64,000 nt of DNA, from the NCBI GenBank assembly GCA_028288025.1, contig JAQBOM010000003.1, forward strand, positions 248,001 through 312,000, written 5' to 3'. Position 1 is the first letter of the stretch. Each line of letters begins with the position of its first letter. This document shows positions 1 to 8,992 of the stretch, in pieces. Made by a program: the position numbers and the translations under genes. The notes under the pieces are model-generated. The model was not told where the DNA came from and did no database searches. It saw only the letters and a list, made by a program, of their open reading frames with translations. The stretch is from Mucilaginibacter sp. (GTDB lineage: Bacteria; Bacteroidota; Bacteroidia; Sphingobacteriales; Sphingobacteriaceae).

Positions 1-69
1 TATTGAATGAATGATTTAGAGAATTAATGAAATTTTTAATCTAATCTCTTACCTCTAATCACTAAACTC
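1..69. repeat. CTAATCTCTTACCTCTAATC word repeat at the window start
   Basis: AGAGAATTAATG and TAATCTAATCTCTTACCTCT then AATCACTAAACTCTC belong to the AGAGATTAGAGGTT word family. They lie immediately after the guaB stop and may continue outside the window. Confidence 0.55.
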
Positions 70-1569
<1,500 letters not shown>

Positions 1570-1573
1570 CGGG

Positions 1574-1581
1574 CAAAGCTA
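1574..1581 (-). promoter_or_regulatory. TAnnTTTG promoter box of guaB
   Basis: Reads TAGCTTTG on the minus strand, an exact match to the Bacteroidota -7 consensus. It lies 34 nt before the guaB start. I see no convincing -33 partner. Confidence 0.6.
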
Positions 1582-1588
1582 ACTATTT

Positions 1589-1730
1589 ATTTCGAAATTC
1601 GGATGTTCGATTTCGGATTTAGGGATTGATTTGAAAATATGTCAATTTGATGATTTGAAAATGGTCATTCGACGCCTTATGGGTTTATCGCTTTTTCAAA
1701 TCCGAAATCGAACATCCGAATTCCGAAATT
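1589..1730. repeat. word-repeat hairpin, TTTCGGAT family
   Basis: Arms 1589-1620 and 1698-1730 are near-perfect inverted copies over about 30 nt, built from the words TTTCGGAT, ATTCGGATGTTCG and their complements. The loop of about 77 nt holds lesser repeats such as ATTTGAAAAT. It fills the gap between the M16 peptidase stop and the guaB promoter. The same words recur at 54179-54290 and partly at 48955-48970. Confidence 0.75.
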
Positions 1731-1733
1731 CCC

Positions 1734-3014
1734 TTAGTATTTTCCTACAATAACCTTATAAAACTGGCTGCTATCCAAATATTGCTCAGCAAGGCTCTTT
1801 AGTTCAGCAGCCGAAACGGTTTTTACAATTTCGATATAACGATCGTAGTAATCATAGTCAAGGCCGGAGAAATAAAGATTCTTAAACTTATCGGCATGCG
1901 AAAAAACATTTTCGAGGCTGCCCAGCAGCGATCCGAGCATAAAATTCCGCACAAGCGACAGCTCTTCCTCGGGGATAAGCTCTGCCCTTAATTTGTTTAC
2001 TTCCTTTTCAATTTCGGTAATCGCCGCTTTGCAAACGTCGGCGCCCACTTCTGTAGCGATAAAAATTGAACCGGTTTGCTTTAGCGATGTCATACCCGAG
2101 CCGATCCCATAAGTATAACCCTTATCCTCGCGGATATTCGCCATCAGTCGCGAACCAAAGTAACCGCCCAAAACCGTATTCAATACCTGCAACGCCGGGA
2201 AGTCGGGGTGCGTGCGGTTAATAATGCGACGCCCCATGCGGATAGCCGATTGCAGGGCATCCGGTTTTTTAGTGAAATAAAAGTGCTCCGTTGATGATTG
2301 CAGCTCTGGTTGGGATATATCGGCTTTCTTTTCAGCGTTCGTCCAGGCTTTATCAAAGGTATTGGTTACCAGCTCTTGCGTATCCTTTTCGATCTTTCCG
2401 GCCATGATCAGCGTACAATTCGACGGCTGGATCATTTCTTTAAAATGCGCCTGCATGTCTTCCCGGTTCAGGGCGTTGTAGTCGTCACACTCCGCGCATA
2501 GCCCATATATCGTATCGCCATACAGAGCTTTGTTGTAAAGCCGGCGGGCCATAAAATCGTTTTTTTGCAGGCTCACCTGTAGCTTTTGCTGCTGGTTGCG
2601 AACAAACGTTTCCAGCTCCCGGGCGGGGAATATAGAATCCGTAAGAATATCAAGCACCACCGGCAGCGTGTGATGCAAATGCTTATTTAAACTATACAGG
2701 ATCACCTGCGAATGGTCGTGACCGTAGTCAACCTGCAAAAACGCGCCGTAGAAATCTATTTTATCGGCTATTTCAGTTGATGATAAACTGGTCGTACCTT
2801 CGGTCAGCATGTTCACCGTAGCGGCATTCAGCAATGGTTTTGCCGGGTTAAATCGCAGGTTGCTAAATACCCATTCAATGCGCACCAGTTCCTGGTCGCC
2901 CGAGTTAAAGCAAAAAACATTACAGCCATTGTCAAGCTTTTGGTGTACCGGTTTCACCAGGTTCACATGGTCGACGGTTTTAAATTCGGGGGCTGTTTTT
3001 CTGTGTAAGATCAT
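1734..3014 (-). CDS. M16 family peptidase-like protein, inactive partner subunit
   Basis: Insulinase/pitrilysin-type clam-shell protein of about 426 residues. The position where active M16 enzymes carry HxxEH reads NMLTEG, so no zinc site is formed; the peptidase M16 C-terminal fold (GGYFGSRL, REDKGYTYG) is intact. It lies 58 bp behind an active M16 gene on the same strand. This matches the alpha/beta arrangement of heterodimeric bacterial M16 proteases, where the inactive subunit supplies the Arg/Tyr substrate-binding pair; RxxKGYTYG is that signature. I chose the start MILHRK because the upstream in-frame ATG at 3029 falls within a CATTAGTCAT-type word repeat. Its substrate is unknown. Confidence 0.88.
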   Translation of the reverse strand: MILHRKTAPEFKTVDHVNLVKPVHQKLDNGCNVFCFNSGDQELVRIEWVFSNLRFNPAKPLLNAATVNMLTEGTTSLSSTEIADKIDFYGAFLQVDYGHDHSQVILYSLNKHLHHTLPVVLDILTDSIFPARELETFVRNQQQKLQVSLQKNDFMARRLYNKALYGDTIYGLCAECDDYNALNREDMQAHFKEMIQPSNCTLIMAGKIEKDTQELVTNTFDKAWTNAEKKADISQPELQSSTEHFYFTKKPDALQSAIRMGRRIINRTHPDFPALQVLNTVLGGYFGSRLMANIREDKGYTYGIGSGMTSLKQTGSIFIATEVGADVCKAAITEIEKEVNKLRAELIPEEELSLVRNFMLGSLLGSLENVFSHADKFKNLYFSGLDYDYYDRYIEIVKTVSAAELKSLAEQYLDSSQFYKVIVGKY

Positions 3015-3055
3015 TTGGTCATTGGGCATTAGTCATCGATCATTAGTCATTCGTT
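3013..3055. repeat. CATTAGTCAT word repeat
   Basis: Imperfect tandem copies of the words GGTCATT, CATTAGTCAT and GATCATTAGTCATTCG lie between the two M16 genes, touching the likely start codon of the downstream gene. It is one-armed, with no opposing copy. Confidence 0.5.
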
Positions 3056-3072
3056 AAAATTGGAATTTTAAC

Positions 3073-4317
3073 TTAAGCAACTTTCTCCGCCAAATAAATC
3101 AGCGTTGATGAATTATCTCTTCTGAATATTTTATTGGCCTGCTGTTTTATCTCTTCCCCGGTTACGGCTAAATATTTTCCGGTTTCCTCGTTCATCAGGC
3201 CGGCATCACCGAGCAGCTCAAACGACGCCAGGTTCATCGCCTTATCAAGCAGCGACATCTCCGAAAATATCATCGTCGATTCGGTTTTGTTTTTAACCTT
3301 GGTTAACTCGTGGTCGGGGATATCTTCCGTTTTTAACCGTTCGAGCTCTTCCCAAATCGCGGCTTCAGCGGTCTCTACGCTCACATTTTCAAGCGGTTTA
3401 CCTTCGAATACAAACATGCCCTTGTCCAGGCTGCCGCTCATATAGGCGTGTATTTCGCTGAACAAATGTTTTTCCCGCACCAGCTTCCGATATAACCGGG
3501 ATGAATTCCCGCGCGACAAAATATCCGACATCAGCTCACATACATAATACTGCTCGTCCAGCCGGCCGCCCATCTGGAAGGCAATATACACGTCGTTAAG
3601 CGGCACTTTTGCCGTTACAGTTTCGCGGCGTTCCTCATGTTGATCCGGCTCCTGCGGTAAATTCCGGTGGTACTTTTCACCGGCCGGTATTGGCCCGAAC
3701 CATTTTTCGGCCATCTGCTTAACTTCTTCCGTTTTCACATCGCCGCCAACAACCATAATGGCATTTTGCGGGTTATAGTGTTTTTTGAAGAACGCTTTTA
3801 CGTCCTCGATCTTAGCGTCTTCGATATGTTTAATTTCCTTGCCGATGGTAGCCCATTGGTACGGGTGATTTTTATAAACCATCGGCCGCAAATGCAGCCA
3901 AACATCGCCGTAAGGCTGATTAAGATAGCGCTGTTTGAATTCTTCGATCACCACGTTGCGCTGCACTTCAAGGCTTTTTTTACTGAAGGCCAGGCTCAGC
4001 ATCCGGTCGCTTTCGAGCCAGAAGGCGGTTTCGATATTGGCCGAAGGCAAGGTGATATAATAGTTGGTAATATCGTTACTGGTAAAAGCGTTGTTCTCGC
4101 CGCCCACGCGCTGTAGCGGCTGATCGTAATCGGGAATGTTTACCGAGCCGCCGAACATCAGGTGCTCAAACAGGTGAGCGAACCCGGTTTGCCCGGGATC
4201 TTCATCGCGGGCGCCTACATCATATAAAATATTGAGTACCGCCATTGGAGTAGTACTGTCTTCGTGTACGATCACCCGCAGGCCATTGTCCAAAGTAAAA
4301 CGGTTGAATTTAACCAT
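3073..4317 (-). CDS. M16 family zinc peptidase, active subunit
   Basis: A 414-residue insulinase-type zinc metallopeptidase. HLFEH (His48, Glu51, His52) is the inverted zinc motif HxxEH. The distal Glu ligand is expected in the segment VIEEFKQRY, near residue 125. No signal peptide is apparent, so a cytoplasmic or non-classically located enzyme is likely. It is first in a two-gene unit with the inactive M16 partner (gap 58 bp). The promoter box TACCTTTG lies 25 nt upstream. The family degrades peptides or processes proteins; the specific substrate cannot be read from the sequence. Confidence 0.93.
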   Translation of the reverse strand: MVKFNRFTLDNGLRVIVHEDSTTPMAVLNILYDVGARDEDPGQTGFAHLFEHLMFGGSVNIPDYDQPLQRVGGENNAFTSNDITNYYITLPSANIETAFWLESDRMLSLAFSKKSLEVQRNVVIEEFKQRYLNQPYGDVWLHLRPMVYKNHPYQWATIGKEIKHIEDAKIEDVKAFFKKHYNPQNAIMVVGGDVKTEEVKQMAEKWFGPIPAGEKYHRNLPQEPDQHEERRETVTAKVPLNDVYIAFQMGGRLDEQYYVCELMSDILSRGNSSRLYRKLVREKHLFSEIHAYMSGSLDKGMFVFEGKPLENVSVETAEAAIWEELERLKTEDIPDHELTKVKNKTESTMIFSEMSLLDKAMNLASFELLGDAGLMNEETGKYLAVTGEEIKQQANKIFRRDNSSTLIYLAEKVA

Positions 4318-4342
4318 GTATAAAAAGTATAATAACGGGATG

Positions 4343-4350
4343 CAAAGGTA
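4343..4350 (-). promoter_or_regulatory. TAnnTTTG promoter box of the M16 pair
   Basis: Reads TACCTTTG on the minus strand, 25 nt before the start codon of the active M16 subunit. Confidence 0.55.
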
Positions 4351-4371
4351 GAAGTTTTGTTTATGTTGTGG

Positions 4372-4403
4372 TAATGTTGAAACGTTGGAATGTTGAAACG
4401 TTC
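4372..4403. repeat. AATGTTGAAACGTT tandem word repeat
   Basis: Two adjacent copies of AATGTTGAAACGTT, joined by GG, lie in the gap between the divergent M16 and HEAT-like genes. Each unit is partly self-complementary (AACGTT). Confidence 0.5.
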
Positions 4404-4470
4404 TTGCCGGTATAATTAAAGCTTCTTTTACCTTTCAGGTCAAAAAGTTACCTTTAACCTTTATCCTCAA

Positions 4471-5022
4471 ATGATCACGCACGCCGACCTTTTAAAACAA
4501 ATATCCAACACCATCGGCAAAACCAAAGTGCTTGAGCTAAGCCGGATATTGAACGAGCAGCAATTTGCTTTGCGCGATCTGATCGATCTGACTTTTTATC
4601 CCGATAAGAATATCGCCTTCAGAGCGGCATGGATACTGGAGAATATTTTCCTGCAAAACCCGGCGCTGTATGAACCCGACCTCGAATACCTTGTATCCCG
4701 CATCAAAGAAGTTAAATATGATAGCTGCAAACGGCACTACGCCAAAATAATAATGCACATTACCGGCAAAAAATCGCCGGCAATCATTCAGCAAAAACTA
4801 CAGCAACTCGATCTTGAACCCGTCGTTGAACAATGTTTCGACTGGATGATAGACCCGAAAGTGATGGTAGCCGTAAAAGTGTTTGCCAGCGAAGCACTAT
4901 TCAATCTGCGACACCGGTATCCCTGGATCGCCGAAGAGCTGGCCAATCAAATCAATTTCCTGATGCGTAACGGGACCGCAGCGATACAATCGCGGGGGAA
5001 AAAGTTGCTATCGCAACTTTAG
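4471..5022 (+). CDS. HEAT-repeat-like alpha-helical protein
   Basis: A 183-residue soluble protein that I do not recognise as a named family. It is predicted mostly alpha-helical, with helix pairs containing motifs such as AFRAAWILENIFLQNP and VKVFASEALFNLRHRYPW, typical of alpha-solenoid (HEAT/ARM) proteins. There is no signal peptide, membrane segment or catalytic motif. It converges with the next gene across a word-repeat hairpin. A scaffolding or adaptor role would fit the fold, but that is inference. Confidence 0.7.
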   Translation: MITHADLLKQISNTIGKTKVLELSRILNEQQFALRDLIDLTFYPDKNIAFRAAWILENIFLQNPALYEPDLEYLVSRIKEVKYDSCKRHYAKIIMHITGKKSPAIIQQKLQQLDLEPVVEQCFDWMIDPKVMVAVKVFASEALFNLRHRYPWIAEELANQINFLMRNGTAAIQSRGKKLLSQL

Positions 5023-5096
5023 TTTGCAGTGGACAGTTTGCAGTTCGCTTCAAATTGAATTACCAACTGCAAACTGCCCACTACTAACTGCCAACT
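5021..5096. repeat. word-repeat hairpin, GTTTGCAGT family
   Basis: The left arm (5021-5045) has AGTTTGCAGT twice; the right arm (5063-5096) has AACTGCAAACTGCC and TAACTGCCAACT. They form an imperfect hairpin between two convergent genes. The same words make another hairpin at 23952-24023, 19 kb away. Confidence 0.75.
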
Positions 5097-5098
5097 TC

Positions 5099-5443
5099 CT
5101 ATACCGTAGGCCTGTCCTCACTTTTCAAATTATGGCTCACCTGGTGATGGTGCAGCTTGGCCTCGATAGCCGATGTACTATTATTGGCATAAGTGCCATA
5201 AGCGTTTACGAGAATGCCTTTTAAATTATACTTGCGCGATGTAACCGCATATACGATCGACATATCCGACGGGTTGCTGGCGCCCTCAAAGCGGTAAAAC
5301 TCATCAATCTCAAAGTCGTCAGCAGTCATTTGGATGCCTTTATCCTTATCATCAACCGTATCGCCTTCCAGGCTAAGGTTAGCGGTATATCCCCTTTTCA
5401 TCAAATCGTTAGTGGCTTCCACTAAATTATTATAGGTTTTCAT
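5099..5443 (-). CDS. small conserved Bacteroidota protein
   Basis: A 114-residue acidic soluble protein beginning MKTYNNLVEATNDLMKRGY. Proteins of this type are frequent in Bacteroidota and are often labelled phosphoribosylpyrophosphate synthetase in databases. It is far too short for that enzyme (about 310 residues) and has no PRPP-binding motif, so I do not accept the label. It has no signal peptide or membrane segment. The core FEIDEFYRFEG and SRKYNLKGILVNAYG is the recognisable part. Function unknown. Confidence 0.8.
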   Translation of the reverse strand: MKTYNNLVEATNDLMKRGYTANLSLEGDTVDDKDKGIQMTADDFEIDEFYRFEGASNPSDMSIVYAVTSRKYNLKGILVNAYGTYANNSTSAIEAKLHHHQVSHNLKSEDRPTV

Positions 5444-5547
5444 CTTGGTCCTTTGTTTATGTTTTTCTGCCGGTTTGGCTGTTTCTATGGTAACGATTAA
5501 AAGGAATGGTTGTTTGAAGTTTTATCATTACCCCTACCTGCCGCCGG

Positions 5548-5602
5548 TGTCGCACTGCGACAGTGCGACACACTGCGACAAAAAGTGCGACAGGTGCGAC
5601 AG
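5548..5602. repeat. TGCGACA word cluster
   Basis: One reverse copy (TGTCGCA) is followed by five forward copies of the heptamer TGCGACA in 55 bp, with irregular spacers of 1-6 nt. TGTCGCACTGCGACAGTGCGACA can fold on itself. It is the same architecture as the other word repeats, with a word not seen elsewhere in the window. Confidence 0.7.
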
Positions 5603-5653
5603 ATGGCAATGTCAGACCTTTTTTGTTATTTCTTTAAATTCATATTGTTAAAC

Positions 5654-5682
5654 AAAAAAAGCCGCCCAGAGGCAGCTTTTGT
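5654..5682. terminator. bidirectional hairpin terminator
   Basis: The stem AAAAGCCGCC / GGCAGCTTTT has the loop CAGA and is flanked by A-run and T-run, so it can act on either strand between the two minus-strand genes. Confidence 0.6.
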
Positions 5683-5698
5683 CTATATTACTTTAAGT

Positions 5699-5792
5699 GA
5701 GTAGTTGACTAAGTTAGACTAAGTTGATTGGTTGAATTCACCTAATCAAGAACTCACCCAATCAACTTAGTCCAACCCACTCAATCAACCAA
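5699..5792. repeat. word-repeat hairpin, GTTGACTAAGTTGATTGG family
   Basis: The left arm (5699-5736) repeats AGTTGACTAAGTTAGACTAAGTTGATTGG; the right arm (5758-5792) carries the complement CCAATCAACTTAGTCCAACC. The right arm overlaps the last codons of clpB. Related words occur at 45240-45343 and 62587-62622. Confidence 0.7.
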
Positions 5793-8387
5793 CTGCCTGT
5801 CATTCATAAACACAAACTGGTTATCAAACATATCCAGTTTGATCTTGCTGTCCTTGTCCACTTTTCCAGCCAGTATTTGTTTAGATAGCTCGTTCAGTAT
5901 CTTCTTCTGGATCACGCGCTTCAATGGCCTTGCGCCGTATTGCGGATCGTAGCCCAGCTGTGCCAGCCAATCGAGCGCTTCTTCCGAAGCTTCGATAGTG
6001 ATCCCCATTTCGGCAAGGGTTTGCTGCACATGCTTAAACTGCAGCTTAACAATTTCGGCTATCTCGTCGCGCCCAAGCGGTGTAAACATGATGATCTCAT
6101 CGATCCGGTTTAAAAATTCGGGGCGAATGGTTTGCCGCAACAGCTCAAACAACTGATTTTTGGTTTTAGCCATCACTTCGTCTTTATCCATCTCGTTATA
6201 GTCCTGGAAGTTTTCCTGGATGATGTTCGAGCCGATATTCGAGGTCATGATGATGATGGTATTTTTAAAGTTGACAACCCGGCCTTTATTATCAGTTAAC
6301 CGGCCGTCGTCTAAAACCTGAAGCAGGATATTGAATACATCCGGATGCGCCTTCTCTATCTCGTCGAGCAGTACCACGCTGTACGGCTTGCGGCGAACAG
6401 CTTCAGTCAGTTGCCCGCCTTCGTCATAACCTACATATCCCGGCGGCGCGCCGATCAGCCTGGATACCGAGTGGCGCTCCTGGTACTCCGACATATCTAT
6501 CCGCACCAATGCGTTCTCATCATTAAACAGGTATTCGGCCAAAGCCTTTGCCAGTTCAGTTTTACCCACACCGGTGGTGCCTAAAAATATGAATGACCCA
6601 ATGGGCTTACGTTTGTCCTGCAAGCCCGCCCGGCTGCGGCGTATAGCGTCACTGATGGCCTCTATGGCTTCTTCCTGGCCGGCTACACGCTTGTGCAGCT
6701 CGTCTTCAAGACTAAGCAGTTTTTCACGCTCGCTCTGTATCATTTTCGAAACCGGGATACCGGTCCAGCGTGAAACAACTCCTGCTATATCTTCAGCTGT
6801 AACTTCCTCTTTCAGCATCCGGCTGTCACTTTGGTTAGCCAACAGCTCGGCTTTTAGTTTTTCAACTTCTTCCTGCGCCTTAACGATAGTTCCGTAGCGC
6901 AATTCAGCTACTTTTCCATAGTCGCCCGCGCGTTCGGCCTGTTCGGCCTCGAGCTTATAATTTTCTATCTGCTCTACTTTTTGATTGATGTTATCTACCA
7001 GGTCCTTCTCGCCCTGCCACTTGGCACGCAAGGAATCGCGTTCGGCCGACAGGTTGGCGATCTCAACGCTCAGCTCTTCTACTTTATGTGTGTCTTTTTC
7101 GCGTTTGATGGCTTCACGCTCAATTTCCAGCTGCATAATACGGCGTTCCAACTCGTCAACCACTTCGGGCACAGAATCCATTTCCAGGCGCAGTTTGGAA
7201 GCGGCTTCGTCCATCAGGTCGATCGCTTTATCCGGTAAAAACCGGTCCGAAATATAGCGTTGCGACATCTCGACGGCGGCAATAATAGCCTCGTCTTTAA
7301 TACGCACTTTATGGTGTGTTTCGTAACGTTCCTTTAATCCCCTTAAGATGGAAATCGCATCTGCGGTATCCGGCTCATCAACCAGCACCATCTGGAAACG
7401 GCGCTCTAAGGCTTTATCCTTTTCCATATATTTTTGGTACTCGTTCAGCGTGGTAGCGCCTATTGCCCTTAATTCGCCACGGGCCAGGGCCGGTTTTAAT
7501 ATATTGGCTGCGTCCATAGCGCCTTCGCCGCCGCCTGCGCCAACAAGGGTATGTATCTCGTCGATAAATAGTATGATCTCGCCGTCGCTTTGGGTAACTT
7601 CTTTAATTACCGCTTTCAGGCGCTCTTCAAACTCGCCCTTATATTTGGCGCCGGCTATCAGCGCCCCCATATCTAGCGAATACACTGTTTTTGTTTTTAG
7701 GCTTTCGGGAACATCGCCTTTGATAATACGAAAGGCAATACCTTCGGCAATAGCGGTTTTACCCACGCCGGGCTCGCCGACAAGTATCGGGTTGTTTTTG
7801 GTACGGCGCGAAAGTATCTGTATCACCCGCCTGATCTCGTCATCACGGCCGATCACCGGGTCAAGCTTGCCCGATTCGGCGTATTCATTCAGGTTACGGG
7901 CGTATTTGTTTAACGCGTTGTAAGTGGCCTCGGCATTCTGGTCAGTCACCTTACTGTCTCCGCGTAAGCTGATAATTGCTTTTTTAAGGTCTTTTTCATT
8001 TACGCCACCGTCCTTCAGTGCGGTGCTGACCTTATCGTTCACGGAAAGCAAACCAAGTAAAATATGCTCTACCGACACAAATTCATCTTTAAACTCCTTC
8101 AAATAGCCCTGCGCTTTTTGCAGCGCCGAATTGGAAGCCGACGACAAATAAACATCGCTTCCGCTCACTTTAGGGAACGAAGCGATTTGCGCATCCAGCG
8201 TTTCGTTTAACCGGTTAAGGTTAACGTTCAGCTTTTTAAGCAGGTAAGTGATTACATTTTCATCAACCAGTAAAAGGCCTTTTAACAGGTGTGCCGGCTC
8301 AATGGCCTGCTGTTGGTTGCCGGTAGCAATTTCGGAAGCTTTTTGAACGGCCTCCTGTGCTTTTATGGTAAAATTGTTAAAATTCAT
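5781..8387 (-). CDS. clpB: ATP-dependent chaperone ClpB
   Basis: A hexameric AAA+ disaggregase that, with DnaK, threads aggregated proteins through its pore. The 868-residue product has the standard domain order: Clp N-domain (about 1-145), AAA1 with Walker A GEPGVGKT near 204-211, the long M-domain coiled coil (about 400-530) that separates ClpB from ClpA/C, and AAA2 with GTTGVGKT near 605-612. The C-terminus is the usual dimerisation region. No CIRCE element or other heat-shock operator is visible upstream. The 3' end overlaps a word-repeat arm, so the C-terminal residues (NDRQLVD) may be locally shaped by it. Confidence 0.98.
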   Translation of the reverse strand: MNFNNFTIKAQEAVQKASEIATGNQQQAIEPAHLLKGLLLVDENVITYLLKKLNVNLNRLNETLDAQIASFPKVSGSDVYLSSASNSALQKAQGYLKEFKDEFVSVEHILLGLLSVNDKVSTALKDGGVNEKDLKKAIISLRGDSKVTDQNAEATYNALNKYARNLNEYAESGKLDPVIGRDDEIRRVIQILSRRTKNNPILVGEPGVGKTAIAEGIAFRIIKGDVPESLKTKTVYSLDMGALIAGAKYKGEFEERLKAVIKEVTQSDGEIILFIDEIHTLVGAGGGEGAMDAANILKPALARGELRAIGATTLNEYQKYMEKDKALERRFQMVLVDEPDTADAISILRGLKERYETHHKVRIKDEAIIAAVEMSQRYISDRFLPDKAIDLMDEAASKLRLEMDSVPEVVDELERRIMQLEIEREAIKREKDTHKVEELSVEIANLSAERDSLRAKWQGEKDLVDNINQKVEQIENYKLEAEQAERAGDYGKVAELRYGTIVKAQEEVEKLKAELLANQSDSRMLKEEVTAEDIAGVVSRWTGIPVSKMIQSEREKLLSLEDELHKRVAGQEEAIEAISDAIRRSRAGLQDKRKPIGSFIFLGTTGVGKTELAKALAEYLFNDENALVRIDMSEYQERHSVSRLIGAPPGYVGYDEGGQLTEAVRRKPYSVVLLDEIEKAHPDVFNILLQVLDDGRLTDNKGRVVNFKNTIIIMTSNIGSNIIQENFQDYNEMDKDEVMAKTKNQLFELLRQTIRPEFLNRIDEIIMFTPLGRDEIAEIVKLQFKHVQQTLAEMGITIEASEEALDWLAQLGYDPQYGARPLKRVIQKKILNELSKQILAGKVDKDSKIKLDMFDNQFVFMNDRQLVD

Positions 8388-8413
8388 AATGGTTTTGGGT
8401 TAAGTATGAATCA

Positions 8414-8433
8414 GTCCCGATAGCTATCGGGAT
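8414..8433. repeat. dispersed palindrome GTCCCGATAGCTATCGGGAT
   Basis: A 16-bp perfect palindrome within a 20-bp sequence that recurs identically at 48976-48995. Here it lies about 30 bp upstream of the clpB start. Confidence 0.7.
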
Positions 8434-8698
8434 AAGGAGGTTAGTATAATTGGAGTGTATATACAACTACCTATTCCGGTTAATGTTTATTCTTATCCCA
8501 ATTATTATTAGACTGATTCACACATACTGCTCAAACCACCTGCCATAGCCGCTTAAAAGACAAATTGTCGCCCGAAAACCGGCTCGTATGTTACATTGTC
8601 ACAACAAGTTAAACTACAGCGACAAATTAACATCTTTCCAACTGTGGCAGAATACTTTACCCGTGACATATATAAAATCCCAATCTTCTATAAACTAT

Positions 8699-8807
8699 GT
8701 CATTGCGAGCGAAGCGTGGCAATCTCGTCGCGTGTTTACGCTTTGCATGCTACGAGATTGCTTCGTCGCCCCTTACCCGCCAGCCGGCAGGCTCCTCGCA
8801 ATGACAG
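8699..8807. repeat. inverted pair of TCATTGCGAG repeats (REPIN-like)
   Basis: The left copy begins TGTCATTGCGAG and continues GAAGC..GGCAATCTCGT; the right copy is the reverse complement, with CAATCTCGTAGC and CTCATTGCGAG elements around a longer G+C-rich middle. Two palindromic units face each other around a short spacer. A second pair of the same family is at 30419-30523. Confidence 0.8.
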
Positions 8808-8992
8808 GGTCTTTTTAATTTTTCATTCCTACCTGGGTTTTTTCAAATTTTTCCTTCCAGGTTTACATATTTTTCCATAAAGCAATTTTAAGCATTGGTA
8901 AATTTAAACATTGGTAACGATTTTGTGATGAACCGCCGCAATTTCCTTACAGGATTAAATTTTTGCATATTTAGGAACTGTAAATCAATCAC

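Larger units (their letters stand above)
5444..5780. other. 337-bp intergenic region with repeats and terminator
   Basis: No gene is supported here; short open frames are accidental. It holds the TGCGACA word cluster (5548-5602), a hairpin terminator (5654-5682) and the start of a GTTGACTAAGTT word hairpin (from 5699) that runs up to the clpB stop. Confidence 0.7.
8388..8992. other. 605-bp intergenic region upstream of clpB and the S9 peptidase
   Basis: This divergent spacer must contain both genes' promoters, but no exact TAnnTTTG box is found. It holds the palindrome CCCGATAGCTATCGGG (8416-8431) and an inverted pair of TCATTGCGAG repeats (8699-8807). Open frames crossing the repeats are not credible genes. 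Confidence 0.6.

Noticed and set aside
5099..5443. Phosphoribosylpyrophosphate synthetase
   Set aside because: This is a common database label for the family, but the 114-residue protein has none of the enzyme's domains or motifs.
8588..8880. Overlapping open frames of 76-94 codons upstream of the S9 peptidase gene
   Set aside because: They run through the inverted TCATTGCGAG repeats; their proteins (CERSVAISSR type) are typical false frames of this repeat.
8388..8992. Heat-shock operator (CIRCE) or sigma-32-type promoter before clpB
   Set aside because: No TTAGCACTC-N9-GAGTGCTAA sequence or similar is present; the only palindrome is CCCGATAGCTATCGGG, which recurs in an unrelated place.
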